The position numbers and the translations under genes were made by a program. Positions 35,935 through 44,224 of a stretch of 64,000 nt of DNA are shown piece after piece (position 1 is the first letter of the stretch; every line of letters begins with the position of its first letter). The stretch covers positions 2,671,001-2,735,000 of the forward strand of contig NZ_CP075566.1 of the NCBI RefSeq assembly GCF_018502625.1, read 5' to 3'. The notes below the pieces were generated by a model. The model worked only from the letters and a program-made list of their open reading frames with translations, had not been told where the DNA came from and made no database searches. The stretch comes from Pseudomonas hormoni (GTDB taxonomy: Bacteria; Pseudomonadota; Gammaproteobacteria; Pseudomonadales; Pseudomonadaceae).

Positions 35935-37050
35935 TCACACTCCTTTGCCCGCGTACTGCGGCATGGTGATGCACGCGACGTTACCGCCGCCGAGCAGGAT
36001 TTCCCGGGAGTTTTCGATGCCGACTATTTTTTTCTGCGGGAACAACTCGGCCAGTGTCGCCAGCGCCACCTGATCATTACGATCACCAAACAGCGGCACC
36101 ACGATCGAGGTGTTGCCAGCGTAGTAGTTGATGTAAGACGCGCAGATTTTGGTCCCGGCCTGACGGGTGTGGGTGCTGTCTTGCTGATCCAGGCCTTCGG
36201 CCTCTTCCGCCGTCCATTCCAGCACATCGGGTTGCGGCAGTTTGTGCACGATCAACTCGCGGCCACGGCTGTCACGGGTACTGCGCAGGATGTCGTAGGC
36301 TTCCTGATAGATTTCCCATTGCGGGTCATCGCGATTGTCGGTCCATTGCAACACCACTTCACCGGGACGCACGAAGCACGCGAGGTCGTCGACGTGACCG
36401 TCGGTTTCGTCGAACTTGCAACCGCGCGGCAGCCAGATGATTTGCTCGGCGCCGAGGTAGTCCGTCAGCCGACGGGTGACTTCTTCCTTGCCCAGGTGCT
36501 GGTTGCGATTGCGGTTGAGCAGGCATTGTTCGGTGGTGAGGATGCTGCCCTGGCCGTCGCTCTGGATGCCGCCGAGCTCGGCAATCAGCGGTGCGCGGTA
36601 GCGGTCGAAGCGTTCGATTTCGAGGATTTTGCTGGCGATCTGGTCGTCCTTGTCCCACGGGTAGTACAAGCCACCGTCGAGGCCGCCATAGGCGTTGAAT
36701 TCGAAGTCGACGCCACGCACTTCGCCGCTGGCATCGTTGACCACAAAGCACGGGCCGCTGTCGCGGAACCAGGTGTCGTTGCAGGTCATTTCCACCACCC
36801 GTACTTGTGGCGGCAGCTGACGGCGCGCCGTGGCGAACTGCGCGGCGGAGGCGCACACGGTGACCGGTTCGCTGTGGGAAATCGCGGTGACGATCTGCAC
36901 CCAGACTTTCTGCGCAGGCTTGGCGCCGTTGCGCCAGACATCGGTGCGCTCCGGCCAGCCGAGCCAGCAACCGGCCTTGGTTTCGAATTCGCCCGGCAGG
37001 CGGAAGCCGTCTTGTTTTGGGGTGGAGTCGAGCAAACGTGCCATGGTCAA
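35935..37050 (-). CDS. aguA: Agmatine deiminase family protein (divergent AguA)
   Basis: A 371-residue member of the guanidino-group-modifying family; AguA converts agmatine to N-carbamoylputrescine. Retained elements are NDTWFRDSGP, GHVDD (His of the triad) and the active-site Cys360 in GGGNVACITMP. Departures from remembered AguA consensus are ELGGIQSDGQG where EGGSIHVDGEG is usual, and NVACIT for NIHCIT. It may be a second, differently specific paralogue (P. aeruginosa has an aguA2 operon). Adjacent polyamine-binding protein and LysR genes support a polyamine role. Confidence 0.82.
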   Translation of the reverse strand: MTMARLLDSTPKQDGFRLPGEFETKAGCWLGWPERTDVWRNGAKPAQKVWVQIVTAISHSEPVTVCASAAQFATARRQLPPQVRVVEMTCNDTWFRDSGPCFVVNDASGEVRGVDFEFNAYGGLDGGLYYPWDKDDQIASKILEIERFDRYRAPLIAELGGIQSDGQGSILTTEQCLLNRNRNQHLGKEEVTRRLTDYLGAEQIIWLPRGCKFDETDGHVDDLACFVRPGEVVLQWTDNRDDPQWEIYQEAYDILRSTRDSRGRELIVHKLPQPDVLEWTAEEAEGLDQQDSTHTRQAGTKICASYINYYAGNTSIVVPLFGDRNDQVALATLAELFPQKKIVGIENSREILLGGGNVACITMPQYAGKGV

Positions 37051-37143
37051 ACCTCATCAGCGGGATTGGAATGACCAAAGGCTACGGTCGCCGGCGCCCT
37101 CCTCGCCAACGATGATTATTTCGGAATACTTGAATTCAACTCA

Positions 37144-38028
37144 TCAATCGATCAGCTGATCGTTGAACCATTCGAGCATCTGCGCCACGGCCGGACGTTC
37201 CAGGCGCACCCGTTCGCACACCAGTGCGTATTGGCCTAGCGCGGTCATGCTTGAAGTGAACGGCCGGACCAGACGACCGCTGAGCAGATCTTCCTGCGCC
37301 GTCAGGTTATCCCCCATCGCCACGCCCTGCCCCTGGGCTGCGGCTTCCAGTGCCAGGCCGGCGTGGGCGAAATACAACTGTCGCTCAGGGCGCTGATCGC
37401 CGGCATGACTGGTGAGCCATGCAGTCCAGGTCTTGCCGTCCTGATCGTCGTGCAGCAGGCAGTGGCGTGCCAGGTCTTTCGGGTTTTTCAAAGTGCCCTG
37501 GTTGAACAGGCCGGGGCTGCACACCGGGAAGAATTGCAGCGCCGGCAACGGCTTGACGAAGTACGCGCTGCTGTCCACCGGGCCGGTGCCGTAAGTGATC
37601 GCCAGGTCGATGTCTTCGCCCGGCGCGGTGGCGTCGATCGGTTGTTCGTAGAGGTGCAAGGTGATGTGCGGGTAGCGCGCGTAGAAATCCGTGAGGCGAC
37701 GCATCAACCACTTTTGCGCCAACTCGGCCGTCACCGCCAGGCGCAACACCGCCAGCGACGACGGGTCGCGCAGTTCATCGCAGGCCTCGCCGATCAGTTC
37801 GAAGGCTTGCTGCAGGCTTTGCATCAGGCGCCCGGCGGCCATGGTTGGGCGGATTTGCCGGCCTTCGCGGATGAACAGCGACACGCCCAGTTGTTCTTCG
37901 AGTTGGCGGATCTGATGACTGACTGCGCTGTCGGTGACGCACAACTCTGCGGCGGCCCGACCGAAATGGGCGTGGCGGGCGGCGCATTCGAAGGTTTTGA
38001 GTGCTGCTAAGGAAGGCAGTCGTCGCAT
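37144..38028 (-). CDS. LysR-family regulator (GcvA-like)
   Basis: A 294-residue regulator starting MRRLPSLAALKTFECAARH, with the GcvA-type HTH FGRAAAELCVTDSAVSHQIRQLEEQLG. The ATG at 38028 is preferred over an ATG 30 bases upstream. It lies 93 bases ahead of the agmatine deiminase gene on the same strand and is a likely activator of the two-gene polyamine operon. Confidence 0.9.
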   Translation of the reverse strand: MRRLPSLAALKTFECAARHAHFGRAAAELCVTDSAVSHQIRQLEEQLGVSLFIREGRQIRPTMAAGRLMQSLQQAFELIGEACDELRDPSSLAVLRLAVTAELAQKWLMRRLTDFYARYPHITLHLYEQPIDATAPGEDIDLAITYGTGPVDSSAYFVKPLPALQFFPVCSPGLFNQGTLKNPKDLARHCLLHDDQDGKTWTAWLTSHAGDQRPERQLYFAHAGLALEAAAQGQGVAMGDNLTAQEDLLSGRLVRPFTSSMTALGQYALVCERVRLERPAVAQMLEWFNDQLID

Positions 38029-38104
38029 GAATTCAGCCCCGGTGATGAAGGCGACCATGCTGAACCGGCCATTGGCGGGCGTCCAGTAGGACCGCGTTAT
38101 CGTT

Positions 38105-38197
38105 CATCGCGGGCAAGCCCGCTCCCACAGGGTCTTCTGTGAATACAAGTTTTGTATACGACAACAATCCCTGTGGGAGCCGGGCTTGCCCGCGATG
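38105..38197. repeat. REP palindrome (CATCGCGGGCAAGCCCGCTCCC type)
   Basis: Inverted arms flank an AT-richer centre containing TTTTGTATACGACAACAA. The same type is at 63677. Confidence 0.85.
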
Positions 38198-38304
38198 AGG
38201 CCAGCACATTCACCACAAATCCAACAGCTCATCACCCTCCCTTATCCACCATGACATCCCCCGAAACCCGGCGCATGTTGATGCCTCTACCGGAGGGATT
38301 CGCC

Positions 38305-38706
38305 ATGCTGGATGCACTCAAAAAGATCAACTCAACGTCCGCCTTCAACCGCTGGGCCGGTTTCGACGTCACTCGCGCCAAACCTGGCGAGGTGGAACTG
38401 ACCATGGCTTTTCGCGAGGCAGACATGGCGCAATACGCAGGCTTCCTGCATGCCGGCCTGATCGGCGCGCTGCTCGATACCGCCTGCGGGTTTGCTGCCG
38501 GAACGGTCGCTGGCAATGTCCTGGCTTCGCATTTTTCGGTGAATTGCCTGGCACCCGCAGTCGGTGAAGTGTTCATTGCGCGCGGCCAGGTGGTGAAGGC
38601 CGGCAAGAAGCAAGTGTTTGCCCGTGCCGAACTGTTCGCACAAACCGGTGATCAGTTGAAGCTGGTGGCAACCGGCGATGCGATTCTGGTGCCGATCCAG
38701 CAGTGA
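38305..38706 (+). CDS. PaaI-type hotdog-fold thioesterase
   Basis: A 133-residue hotdog protein, probably acting on acyl- or aryl-CoA thioesters. The signature is YAGFLHAGLIGALLDTACGFAA (HAG with downstream Asp). ATG 38305 is chosen because GGAGGG lies seven bases upstream and the length fits the family. Earlier in-frame ATGs would add a tail that runs into REP sequence. No pathway neighbour. Confidence 0.88.
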   Translation: MLDALKKINSTSAFNRWAGFDVTRAKPGEVELTMAFREADMAQYAGFLHAGLIGALLDTACGFAAGTVAGNVLASHFSVNCLAPAVGEVFIARGQVVKAGKKQVFARAELFAQTGDQLKLVATGDAILVPIQQ

Positions 38707-38763
38707 ACCACAGGTTTTCGGGGTGGTCATGGAAGTAACAGCCAATCATTTGGAGGTTCTGCC

Positions 38764-39252
38764 ATGCAACTCGAAGGCTCCTGCCATTGCGGCGCCGTGT
38801 CGTTCAGCCTGACCAGCGCCCACCCCTACCCTTATCAACGTTGCTACTGCTCGATCTGCCGCAAGACCCAGGGCGGTGGCGGTTACTCGGTCAATATCGC
38901 CGGCGATGCCGCCAGTCTCAAGGTGCGCGGGCGCAAATCCATCGCGATCTACCACGCGCGGCTCAAGGATGACGGCGACAAACGCGCCCACCGCAGCACG
39001 GCTGAGCGGCACTTCTGCTCGGTGTGTGGCTCGGGGTTATGGCTGTTCAGCCCGGAATGGCCGGAGCTGATTCACCCCTTCGCTTCAGCCATCGACACGG
39101 CGCTGCCCGTACCTCCCGAGTACACGCATGTGATGCTCGGCTCGAAAGCGCCGTGGGTGGAGGTTCCACCGCATGCCGGTGATCGGCAGTGCGAGATCTG
39201 GCCCGAAGAATCCATCGCGCAGTGGCATGAGCGCCTGGGTCTGGCCCGCTGA
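38764..39252 (+). CDS. GFA-family protein (glutathione-dependent formaldehyde-activating-like)
   Basis: A 162-residue zinc protein with the GFA cysteine pattern CHCGAV, CYCSICRK, FCSVCGSGLW. TTTGGAGG provides the ribosome site. Most family members are of unknown reaction, and the name does not prove formaldehyde chemistry. Confidence 0.88.
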   Translation: MQLEGSCHCGAVSFSLTSAHPYPYQRCYCSICRKTQGGGGYSVNIAGDAASLKVRGRKSIAIYHARLKDDGDKRAHRSTAERHFCSVCGSGLWLFSPEWPELIHPFASAIDTALPVPPEYTHVMLGSKAPWVEVPPHAGDRQCEIWPEESIAQWHERLGLAR

Positions 39253-39303
39253 ATCAAGCAAAAACACGGATCTCGAATTTTTTTGCACTCTTTTTTTCGC
39301 GAA

Positions 39304-39383
39304 CAGTTCCCTTTTGCGTTTTTCATTCGGTTAACCCTCAGAAGCCTTTCACTTACCGAACGATTCGATACAAAGGGATCTCC
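39304..39383 (+). promoter_or_regulatory. Leader/promoter block shared with the signalling receptor
   Basis: Near-identical to 17604-17685 (CAGTTCCCTTTTGCGTTT, TTCGGTTAACCCT, GAAGCC.TTCA). It ends in AAAGGGATCTCC before ATG 39384. Confidence 0.6.
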
Positions 39384-41633
39384 ATGTCGTACCCACTCGC
39401 CGCCCGTTTTCGTTTTGCCCTGCGCCCCTTGGCACTGGCCCTCCCCGCCGCGCTGCTGAGCCTTTCCTACAACGCCCATGCCGCCGAAACGGTTGAAAGC
39501 AAATCGGCTCCCAAAGACGACGGCGCGCTGCAACTGGGTGCGACGAGTATTTCTGCCGTCGGCTTGGGCGAGATCACCGAGGACACCCATTCCTACACCA
39601 CGGGCTCAACGTCCTCGGCCACCGGCCTAGCCTTGTCACCCCGTGAAACGCCGCAATCGGTCACCGTGGTGACCCGTCAGCAAATGGACGATCGCGGTGT
39701 GCAGAGCGTCAGCGACGCGTTGCGCAATACCCCCGGCGTCTCGACGCAAAAGTACGACAGTGACCGTACCGAGTTTTCCGCCCGTGGTTTTGCCATCACC
39801 AACTTCCAGTACGACGGGGTCAACCAACCGTATGACGGTGTCTACGGTGAGAACCCGAACAACAGCGATGACGCGGCCAGCCTCGACCGCATCGAAGTCG
39901 TCAAGGGCTCGACCGGCCTGATGACGGGTTCGGGCGACCCGTCCGCCACCGTCAACCTGATTCGCAAGAAGCCGACCAAGGAATTCAAGGCCTCGATCAG
40001 CGGCACCGTCGGCTCGTGGGACAGCTATCGCACCACCGGCGATATTTCCGGATCGCTGAACGATACCGGCAGCGTGCGCGGCCGCTTCGTCGGTTCGTAC
40101 CAGGACAAGAATTCCTACATCGATCACTACAGCCAGAAGAAAGACCTGTTTTACGGCATCCTCGAAGCCGATCTGACGGACGACACCTTGCTGACCTTCG
40201 GCATCGACAAGTCCAGTGCCACACCACGCGGCACCTCCTGGACCGGCAACACGGTGTACTTCGCCGACGGCGGCCGCACCGACTTCTCGCGCAGCTTCAA
40301 CCCGGGCGCCGACTGGAGCCGCCGTGATTTCGACACCGTCACCTACTTCACGTCGCTGGAACAGGCGCTGGCCAATGACTGGAAACTCAAGGTCAATCTC
40401 AACCAGAAAACCACCGATCACGATACGCGCCTGGCCTCGGCCAGCGGCGGCTTCCCGGACCGCGCCACCGGTGAAGGCATGTCCCTTTACTGGGGGCGCT
40501 GGGAAGGTCATCGCGTGCAGAATACCGCTGACGTGAACGTTTCCGGACCGTTTACCCTCGGCGGTCGCGAGCACGAACTGGTGGCCGGTTTCATGACGTC
40601 TCATGCCCGCCAGACCGGCGCGACATTCGACAGCGTTATCCCCGGCGCCGGAGGTGTGCCGGGCAGCATCTATGACTGGAAAGGCAATCTGCCGGAACAG
40701 GATTTCCCGAAAAACGGCAAGTACGAGCGCACCACCAGCCAGAACGGTGCCTACCTGGCCACGCGCCTGCGCCCAACCGACGATCTGTCGATCATCCTCG
40801 GCAGCCGCGTGAGCACCTTCAAGTACAACGAGGATTACAGCTACTACCCGGGCGCCGGCCAGACCGACACCCAAACCAGCTACAAGGAACACGGCGTCGT
40901 CACCCCTTACGCCGGTGTGATCTATGACCTGGACGACACGTATTCGGTCTACGCCAGCTACACCAACATTTACCAGCCGCAGACCTACAAGGACGCCGCC
41001 GGTTCGACCCTGAAGCCGGTTGAAGGCAACAGCTACGAGACCGGCCTGAAAGCGGCGTACCTCGAAGGCAAACTGAACGCCAGCCTGGCCTTCTTCCGCA
41101 TCGAGCAGGAGAACGTCGCCCAATACGTCACCACCGACAGCACCGGGCAGGACCTGTATAAAGCCATCCCCGGCGCCACCACCAAAGGCGTGGAGCTGGA
41201 ACTGGCGGGCGAATTGTCCGATGGCTGGAACCTGTCGGCCGGCTACACCTATGCCCGTACTCGCGACAAGGATGAGCAACGGATCTACGGTTTCCCGCTG
41301 GCCACCACCAAACCTGAACACGTCGTGCGTACGTTCACCACCTACCGCCTGCCTGGCGCACTGGACAAGGTCACCGTCGGTGGCGGCGTCAGCTGGCAGA
41401 GCGCTTTCTACGGTCAGAGCTTCAGCCCTACCGAAGGCAGCACGTCGCTCAAACAAGGCGGCTACACCCTCGTGGACCTGATGACCCGTTATCAGTACAA
41501 CGAACACCTGAGCTTCACCGCCAATGCCAACAACGTCTTCGACAAGAAATACCTGACGGGGTTGGGTAACTTCGGCACCACGTTCTACGGCGAGCCGCGC
41601 AACCTGATGCTGACCACCAAGTGGGATTTCTAA
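39384..41633 (+). CDS. TonB-dependent siderophore receptor without signalling domain
   Basis: A 749-residue outer-membrane receptor, strongly paralogous to the receptor at 17686 (GEITEDTHSYTTGSTSSATGL, PRETPQSVTVVTRQQMDD, VVKGSTGLMTGSGDPSATVNL, terminal TTKWDF). After the signal peptide (FALRPLALALPAALLSLSYNAHA) only about 30 residues precede the TonB-box region, so the STN domain of its paralogue is absent. It is a pure transporter that could be co-induced with the other receptor through the shared upstream block. No sigma/anti-sigma genes are adjacent. Confidence 0.93.
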   Translation: MSYPLAARFRFALRPLALALPAALLSLSYNAHAAETVESKSAPKDDGALQLGATSISAVGLGEITEDTHSYTTGSTSSATGLALSPRETPQSVTVVTRQQMDDRGVQSVSDALRNTPGVSTQKYDSDRTEFSARGFAITNFQYDGVNQPYDGVYGENPNNSDDAASLDRIEVVKGSTGLMTGSGDPSATVNLIRKKPTKEFKASISGTVGSWDSYRTTGDISGSLNDTGSVRGRFVGSYQDKNSYIDHYSQKKDLFYGILEADLTDDTLLTFGIDKSSATPRGTSWTGNTVYFADGGRTDFSRSFNPGADWSRRDFDTVTYFTSLEQALANDWKLKVNLNQKTTDHDTRLASASGGFPDRATGEGMSLYWGRWEGHRVQNTADVNVSGPFTLGGREHELVAGFMTSHARQTGATFDSVIPGAGGVPGSIYDWKGNLPEQDFPKNGKYERTTSQNGAYLATRLRPTDDLSIILGSRVSTFKYNEDYSYYPGAGQTDTQTSYKEHGVVTPYAGVIYDLDDTYSVYASYTNIYQPQTYKDAAGSTLKPVEGNSYETGLKAAYLEGKLNASLAFFRIEQENVAQYVTTDSTGQDLYKAIPGATTKGVELELAGELSDGWNLSAGYTYARTRDKDEQRIYGFPLATTKPEHVVRTFTTYRLPGALDKVTVGGGVSWQSAFYGQSFSPTEGSTSLKQGGYTLVDLMTRYQYNEHLSFTANANNVFDKKYLTGLGNFGTTFYGEPRNLMLTTKWDF

Positions 41634-41658
41634 GCTGATGTGACATTGACCTGTGGCT

Positions 41659-41808
41659 AGACACTGACCTTGTGGTGTGACACTGACCTTGTGGTGTGAC
41701 ACTGACCTTGTGGTGTGACACTGACCTTGTGGTGTGACACTGACCTTGTGGTGTGACACTGACCTTGTGGTGTGACACTGACCTTGTGGTGTGACACTGA
41801 CCTTGTGG
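41659..41808. repeat. 19-bp direct-repeat minisatellite, about 8 copies
   Basis: The unit GACCTTGTGGTGTGACACT repeats with exact 19-bp period (GACC at 41666, 41685, 41704, 41723, 41742, 41761, 41780, 41799). A degenerate unit (TGTGACATTGACCTGTGG) precedes it, and the last unit merges into the TGTGGCGAGGGAG arm of a REP. It begins just after the receptor stop codon. Confidence 0.95.
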
Positions 41809-41898
41809 CGAGGGAGCTTGCTCCCGCTGGACTGCGCAGCAGTCCCTTTTTTGGGGCCGCTTCGCGACCCAGCGGGAGCAAGCTCCCTCGCCACAACA
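41804..41898. repeat. REP doublet (GAGGGAGCTTGCTCCC family)
   Basis: Inverted arms TTGTGGCGAGGGAGCTTGCT and complement flank the hairpin GACTGCGCAGCAGTC and a GGGGCCGCTTCGCGACCC segment. Its left end is the terminus of the 19-bp minisatellite. Confidence 0.88.
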
Positions 41899-41947
41899 GG
41901 CTCCCTAGCCACAGATTGCTCGCCGTTCGGTCAGCCCCATTCACAGT

Positions 41948-41978
41948 CTTTGACAGTTTCCCGACAAAGCTGTCAAAG
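41948..41978. promoter_or_regulatory. Perfect 9-bp inverted repeat upstream of the MipA-like gene
   Basis: CTTTGACAG (41948-41956) and CTGTCAAAG (41970-41978) with a 13-base spacer lie 58 bases before ATG 42036. It could be an operator; it contains TTGACA-like half sites. Confidence 0.55.
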
Positions 41979-42035
41979 ATTGCCGCGCGACACCCTCCTA
42001 GCATAGGCGCATCCAAACTACCCCAAGGGTGCTCC

Positions 42036-42824
42036 ATGCTACGTTCGCTGTCTCTGTCACTAACTTCATTCTGTCTGTTCCTTCCCTCCAACTCCGTGCA
42101 TGCCGAAGACTGGCGCTACAGCCTGCGGGCCGGCGCCGCCAGTGTGCCGCGTTACAGCGGCAGCGATGAACGCGTTATGGCGCCGTTGCTGGGCGGGGAA
42201 ATCGTCAGCCCTTATGGTTTCTTTCTGGACACTCAAAAGGGTCTTGGCTGGGCGTATGACGAGGACGGCTTCGGCCTCAGCGTGTACGTCGGCGCCAGTG
42301 ATGTGCGCAAGGATCGCAAGACCGGGTTCAAAGGTTCCGATGAGCTGGACGGCATGGGTTCGATCAAGTCTCGCCCGGCGATCGGGCTGGACGGGACCTA
42401 TCACATGGGGCCGATCATTCTCGGGGCGAGCTTTGAACACGCGCTGGAAAAGGATGATGACGATGACGATACGGGTTCAGCCTGGAATCGCTTGAAACTG
42501 AGCATCAGCGCGCCGTTCTACGAGGGTGACCATGGCAAGGTCGTGGGCAGCCTCAACAGCCAGTTTGGCGACGGCGATTACATGCGCACCTGGTATGGCG
42601 TCAGTACGGGTCAGGCGTCGCGCAGCAAGTTCAAGGCGTATGACACCCAGGGTGGACTGGTGAGTCGCGGAGCGGATCTGACGTGGTCATTGCCGATCAA
42701 TGATCAATGGAGTGTGTCAACGGTGCTGGCGGTGCAGTATCTGGCTAAAGAGGCGGCAGACAGTCCGATTGTGGAGCGGCGGATGCAGACTTCGTTGGCT
42801 GGGCAGGTGGTGTACAGCTTTTGA
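42036..42824 (+). CDS. MipA/OmpV-family outer-membrane protein
   Basis: A 262-residue beta-barrel protein with a signal peptide (SLSLSLTSFCLFLPSNSVHA) and the family opening DWRYSLRAGAASVPRYSGSDERVMAPLLGGEIVS, ending in VVYSF with terminal Phe. An acidic loop EKDDDDDDTG is notable. MipA proteins scaffold murein enzymes or affect cationic-peptide and osmotic responses. The convergent two-component system next to it is a candidate regulator. ATG 42036 has AAGGG upstream. Confidence 0.9.
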   Translation: MLRSLSLSLTSFCLFLPSNSVHAEDWRYSLRAGAASVPRYSGSDERVMAPLLGGEIVSPYGFFLDTQKGLGWAYDEDGFGLSVYVGASDVRKDRKTGFKGSDELDGMGSIKSRPAIGLDGTYHMGPIILGASFEHALEKDDDDDDTGSAWNRLKLSISAPFYEGDHGKVVGSLNSQFGDGDYMRTWYGVSTGQASRSKFKAYDTQGGLVSRGADLTWSLPINDQWSVSTVLAVQYLAKEAADSPIVERRMQTSLAGQVVYSF

Positions 42825-42844
42825 TTTGAGGTGTTGCCGATGGC

Positions 42845-42917
42845 CTCTTCGCGGGCAAGCCTCGCTCCTACAGAGTTACGCGGTTACCTGTAGGAGCGAG
42901 GCTTGCCCGCGAAGGGG
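42845..42917. repeat. REP palindrome (CTTCGCGGGCAAGCCTCGCTCC type)
   Basis: Compact inverted arms around GAGTTACGCGGTTACC, between the convergent mipA-like and sensor kinase genes. Confidence 0.85.
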
Positions 42918-42937
42918 CCCGCAAGAGCAACACACAA

Positions 42938-44224
42938 TTAATCCTGATGCGCCCACGTCATACGAAACGACGCCCCACCCCACGGCGAATCCGCCACTTC
43001 CACTTGCCCGCCATGGGACTGCGACACACGCCGGACCAGCGCCAGGCCCAAACCGAAACCACCTGTGCGCCGATCACGGCTGGCGTCCAGACGCGAAAAC
43101 GGCTCGAAGATCTTCTCCCGCCCGGCCACCGGCACACCCGGCCCATCGTCGTTGACCTGCACTTCGTAGTGATCACCGGTGCGCACCAGCGACACTTCCA
43201 CCCGCTCCTCGGCATAACGAATGGCATTGCGCAGCAGGTTGATCACCGCCCGCGCCATGAAGCGCGGTTCGATGCGCACCTCATCGACCCGGCATTCGAC
43301 AATCAGCAGCTGCACCCCGGCCGCCTCGGCCTCCAGCGCCACACTGCCGACCACGCTGTCGAGCCAACTGTTGGCCTGAATATTCTCCCGGGTGATCACC
43401 GTGGCGCCGCGTTCAAGGCTGGCGTAGGTCAGCAGCTCCGACACCATTTCCTCCAGCTCACCGAGGTCGGCGTACATGTCGGCAATCAGCTCGCGGTTCT
43501 GGGTCGGATCGGGTTGTTGCTTGAGCTGGTCAAGCTCGAACGACAGCCGCGCAATCGGCGTGCGCAATTCATGGGACACCGCGTTGGTCAGCTCGCGCTG
43601 ATTGGCGATCAGGCCTTCGATACGCGCCGCCATCAGGTTGAAGTGTTCAGACAGGTCGCGGATGTTCGAGCGTTTCGACAACTGAATGCGTGACGACAAA
43701 TCGTTATCGCCGAAACGCTCGGCGGCCAGGCGCAGTTTTTCCAGATCTCGCCAGTGTGGACGCACCCAGAAAATCAACACCAGACCGATCATCACCGCAA
43801 TCATAAAATAGGCCGTAGCAATGTAGAACGGCATCAGACTCGGCTCGGCCGGGAGCTTGATGCTGAGCAGCTGCGAACCGTCGTCAATGCGCGAGATGAA
43901 TTGCGTGTACTTGTCACGAAGCACCAGCTGGCCTTGGGCCAACTCGGCTTTCTCCTGATCGGTCAGGGCCAGTTGATCGGTTTCGACCAGGGTCAGGCGC
44001 AAGCCGTAGTGAGGGCGCACGGTTTCCAGTTGTCGCTCTCGGGCCGAACCGTCCAGGCCGCGCAACTGCTCCACCAGCGACCAGGCCTGGCCACGCACCG
44101 CCTCGCGGTTGTAGCTCTGCATCTGACCATCGAGCAGCGCATCGAACGTGCGCTCGACGGTTTGCAGCCCCAGGACCAGGCCAACCGTCATTACCAGAAA
44201 CAGCCCGAGAAATAACCGCAGCAT
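42938..44224 (-). CDS. Sensor histidine kinase (RstB-like)
   Basis: A 428-residue inner-membrane kinase with helices near residues 4-20 and about 133-151, a periplasmic sensor region between, HAMP, the dimerisation box NAVSHELRTPIARLSFELDQL with the phospho-His, and ATP-binding boxes NLLRNAIRYAEE, VNDDGPGVPV and GGFGLGLALVRRV. It follows its response regulator directly (start at 44224, regulator stop at 44225), giving a coupled pair. Confidence 0.92.
   Translation of the reverse strand: MLRLFLGLFLVMTVGLVLGLQTVERTFDALLDGQMQSYNREAVRGQAWSLVEQLRGLDGSARERQLETVRPHYGLRLTLVETDQLALTDQEKAELAQGQLVLRDKYTQFISRIDDGSQLLSIKLPAEPSLMPFYIATAYFMIAVMIGLVLIFWVRPHWRDLEKLRLAAERFGDNDLSSRIQLSKRSNIRDLSEHFNLMAARIEGLIANQRELTNAVSHELRTPIARLSFELDQLKQQPDPTQNRELIADMYADLGELEEMVSELLTYASLERGATVITRENIQANSWLDSVVGSVALEAEAAGVQLLIVECRVDEVRIEPRFMARAVINLLRNAIRYAEERVEVSLVRTGDHYEVQVNDDGPGVPVAGREKIFEPFSRLDASRDRRTGGFGLGLALVRRVSQSHGGQVEVADSPWGGASFRMTWAHQD

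Noticed and set aside
41659..41808. Possible CRISPR array
   Set aside because: Direct repeats of 19 bp are contiguous with no unique spacers, and no cas genes are nearby; it is a minisatellite.
39636..41912. 758-codon minus-strand open frame over the second receptor
   Set aside because: Shadow of the receptor; its N-terminus is only translated REP and 19-bp repeat sequence.
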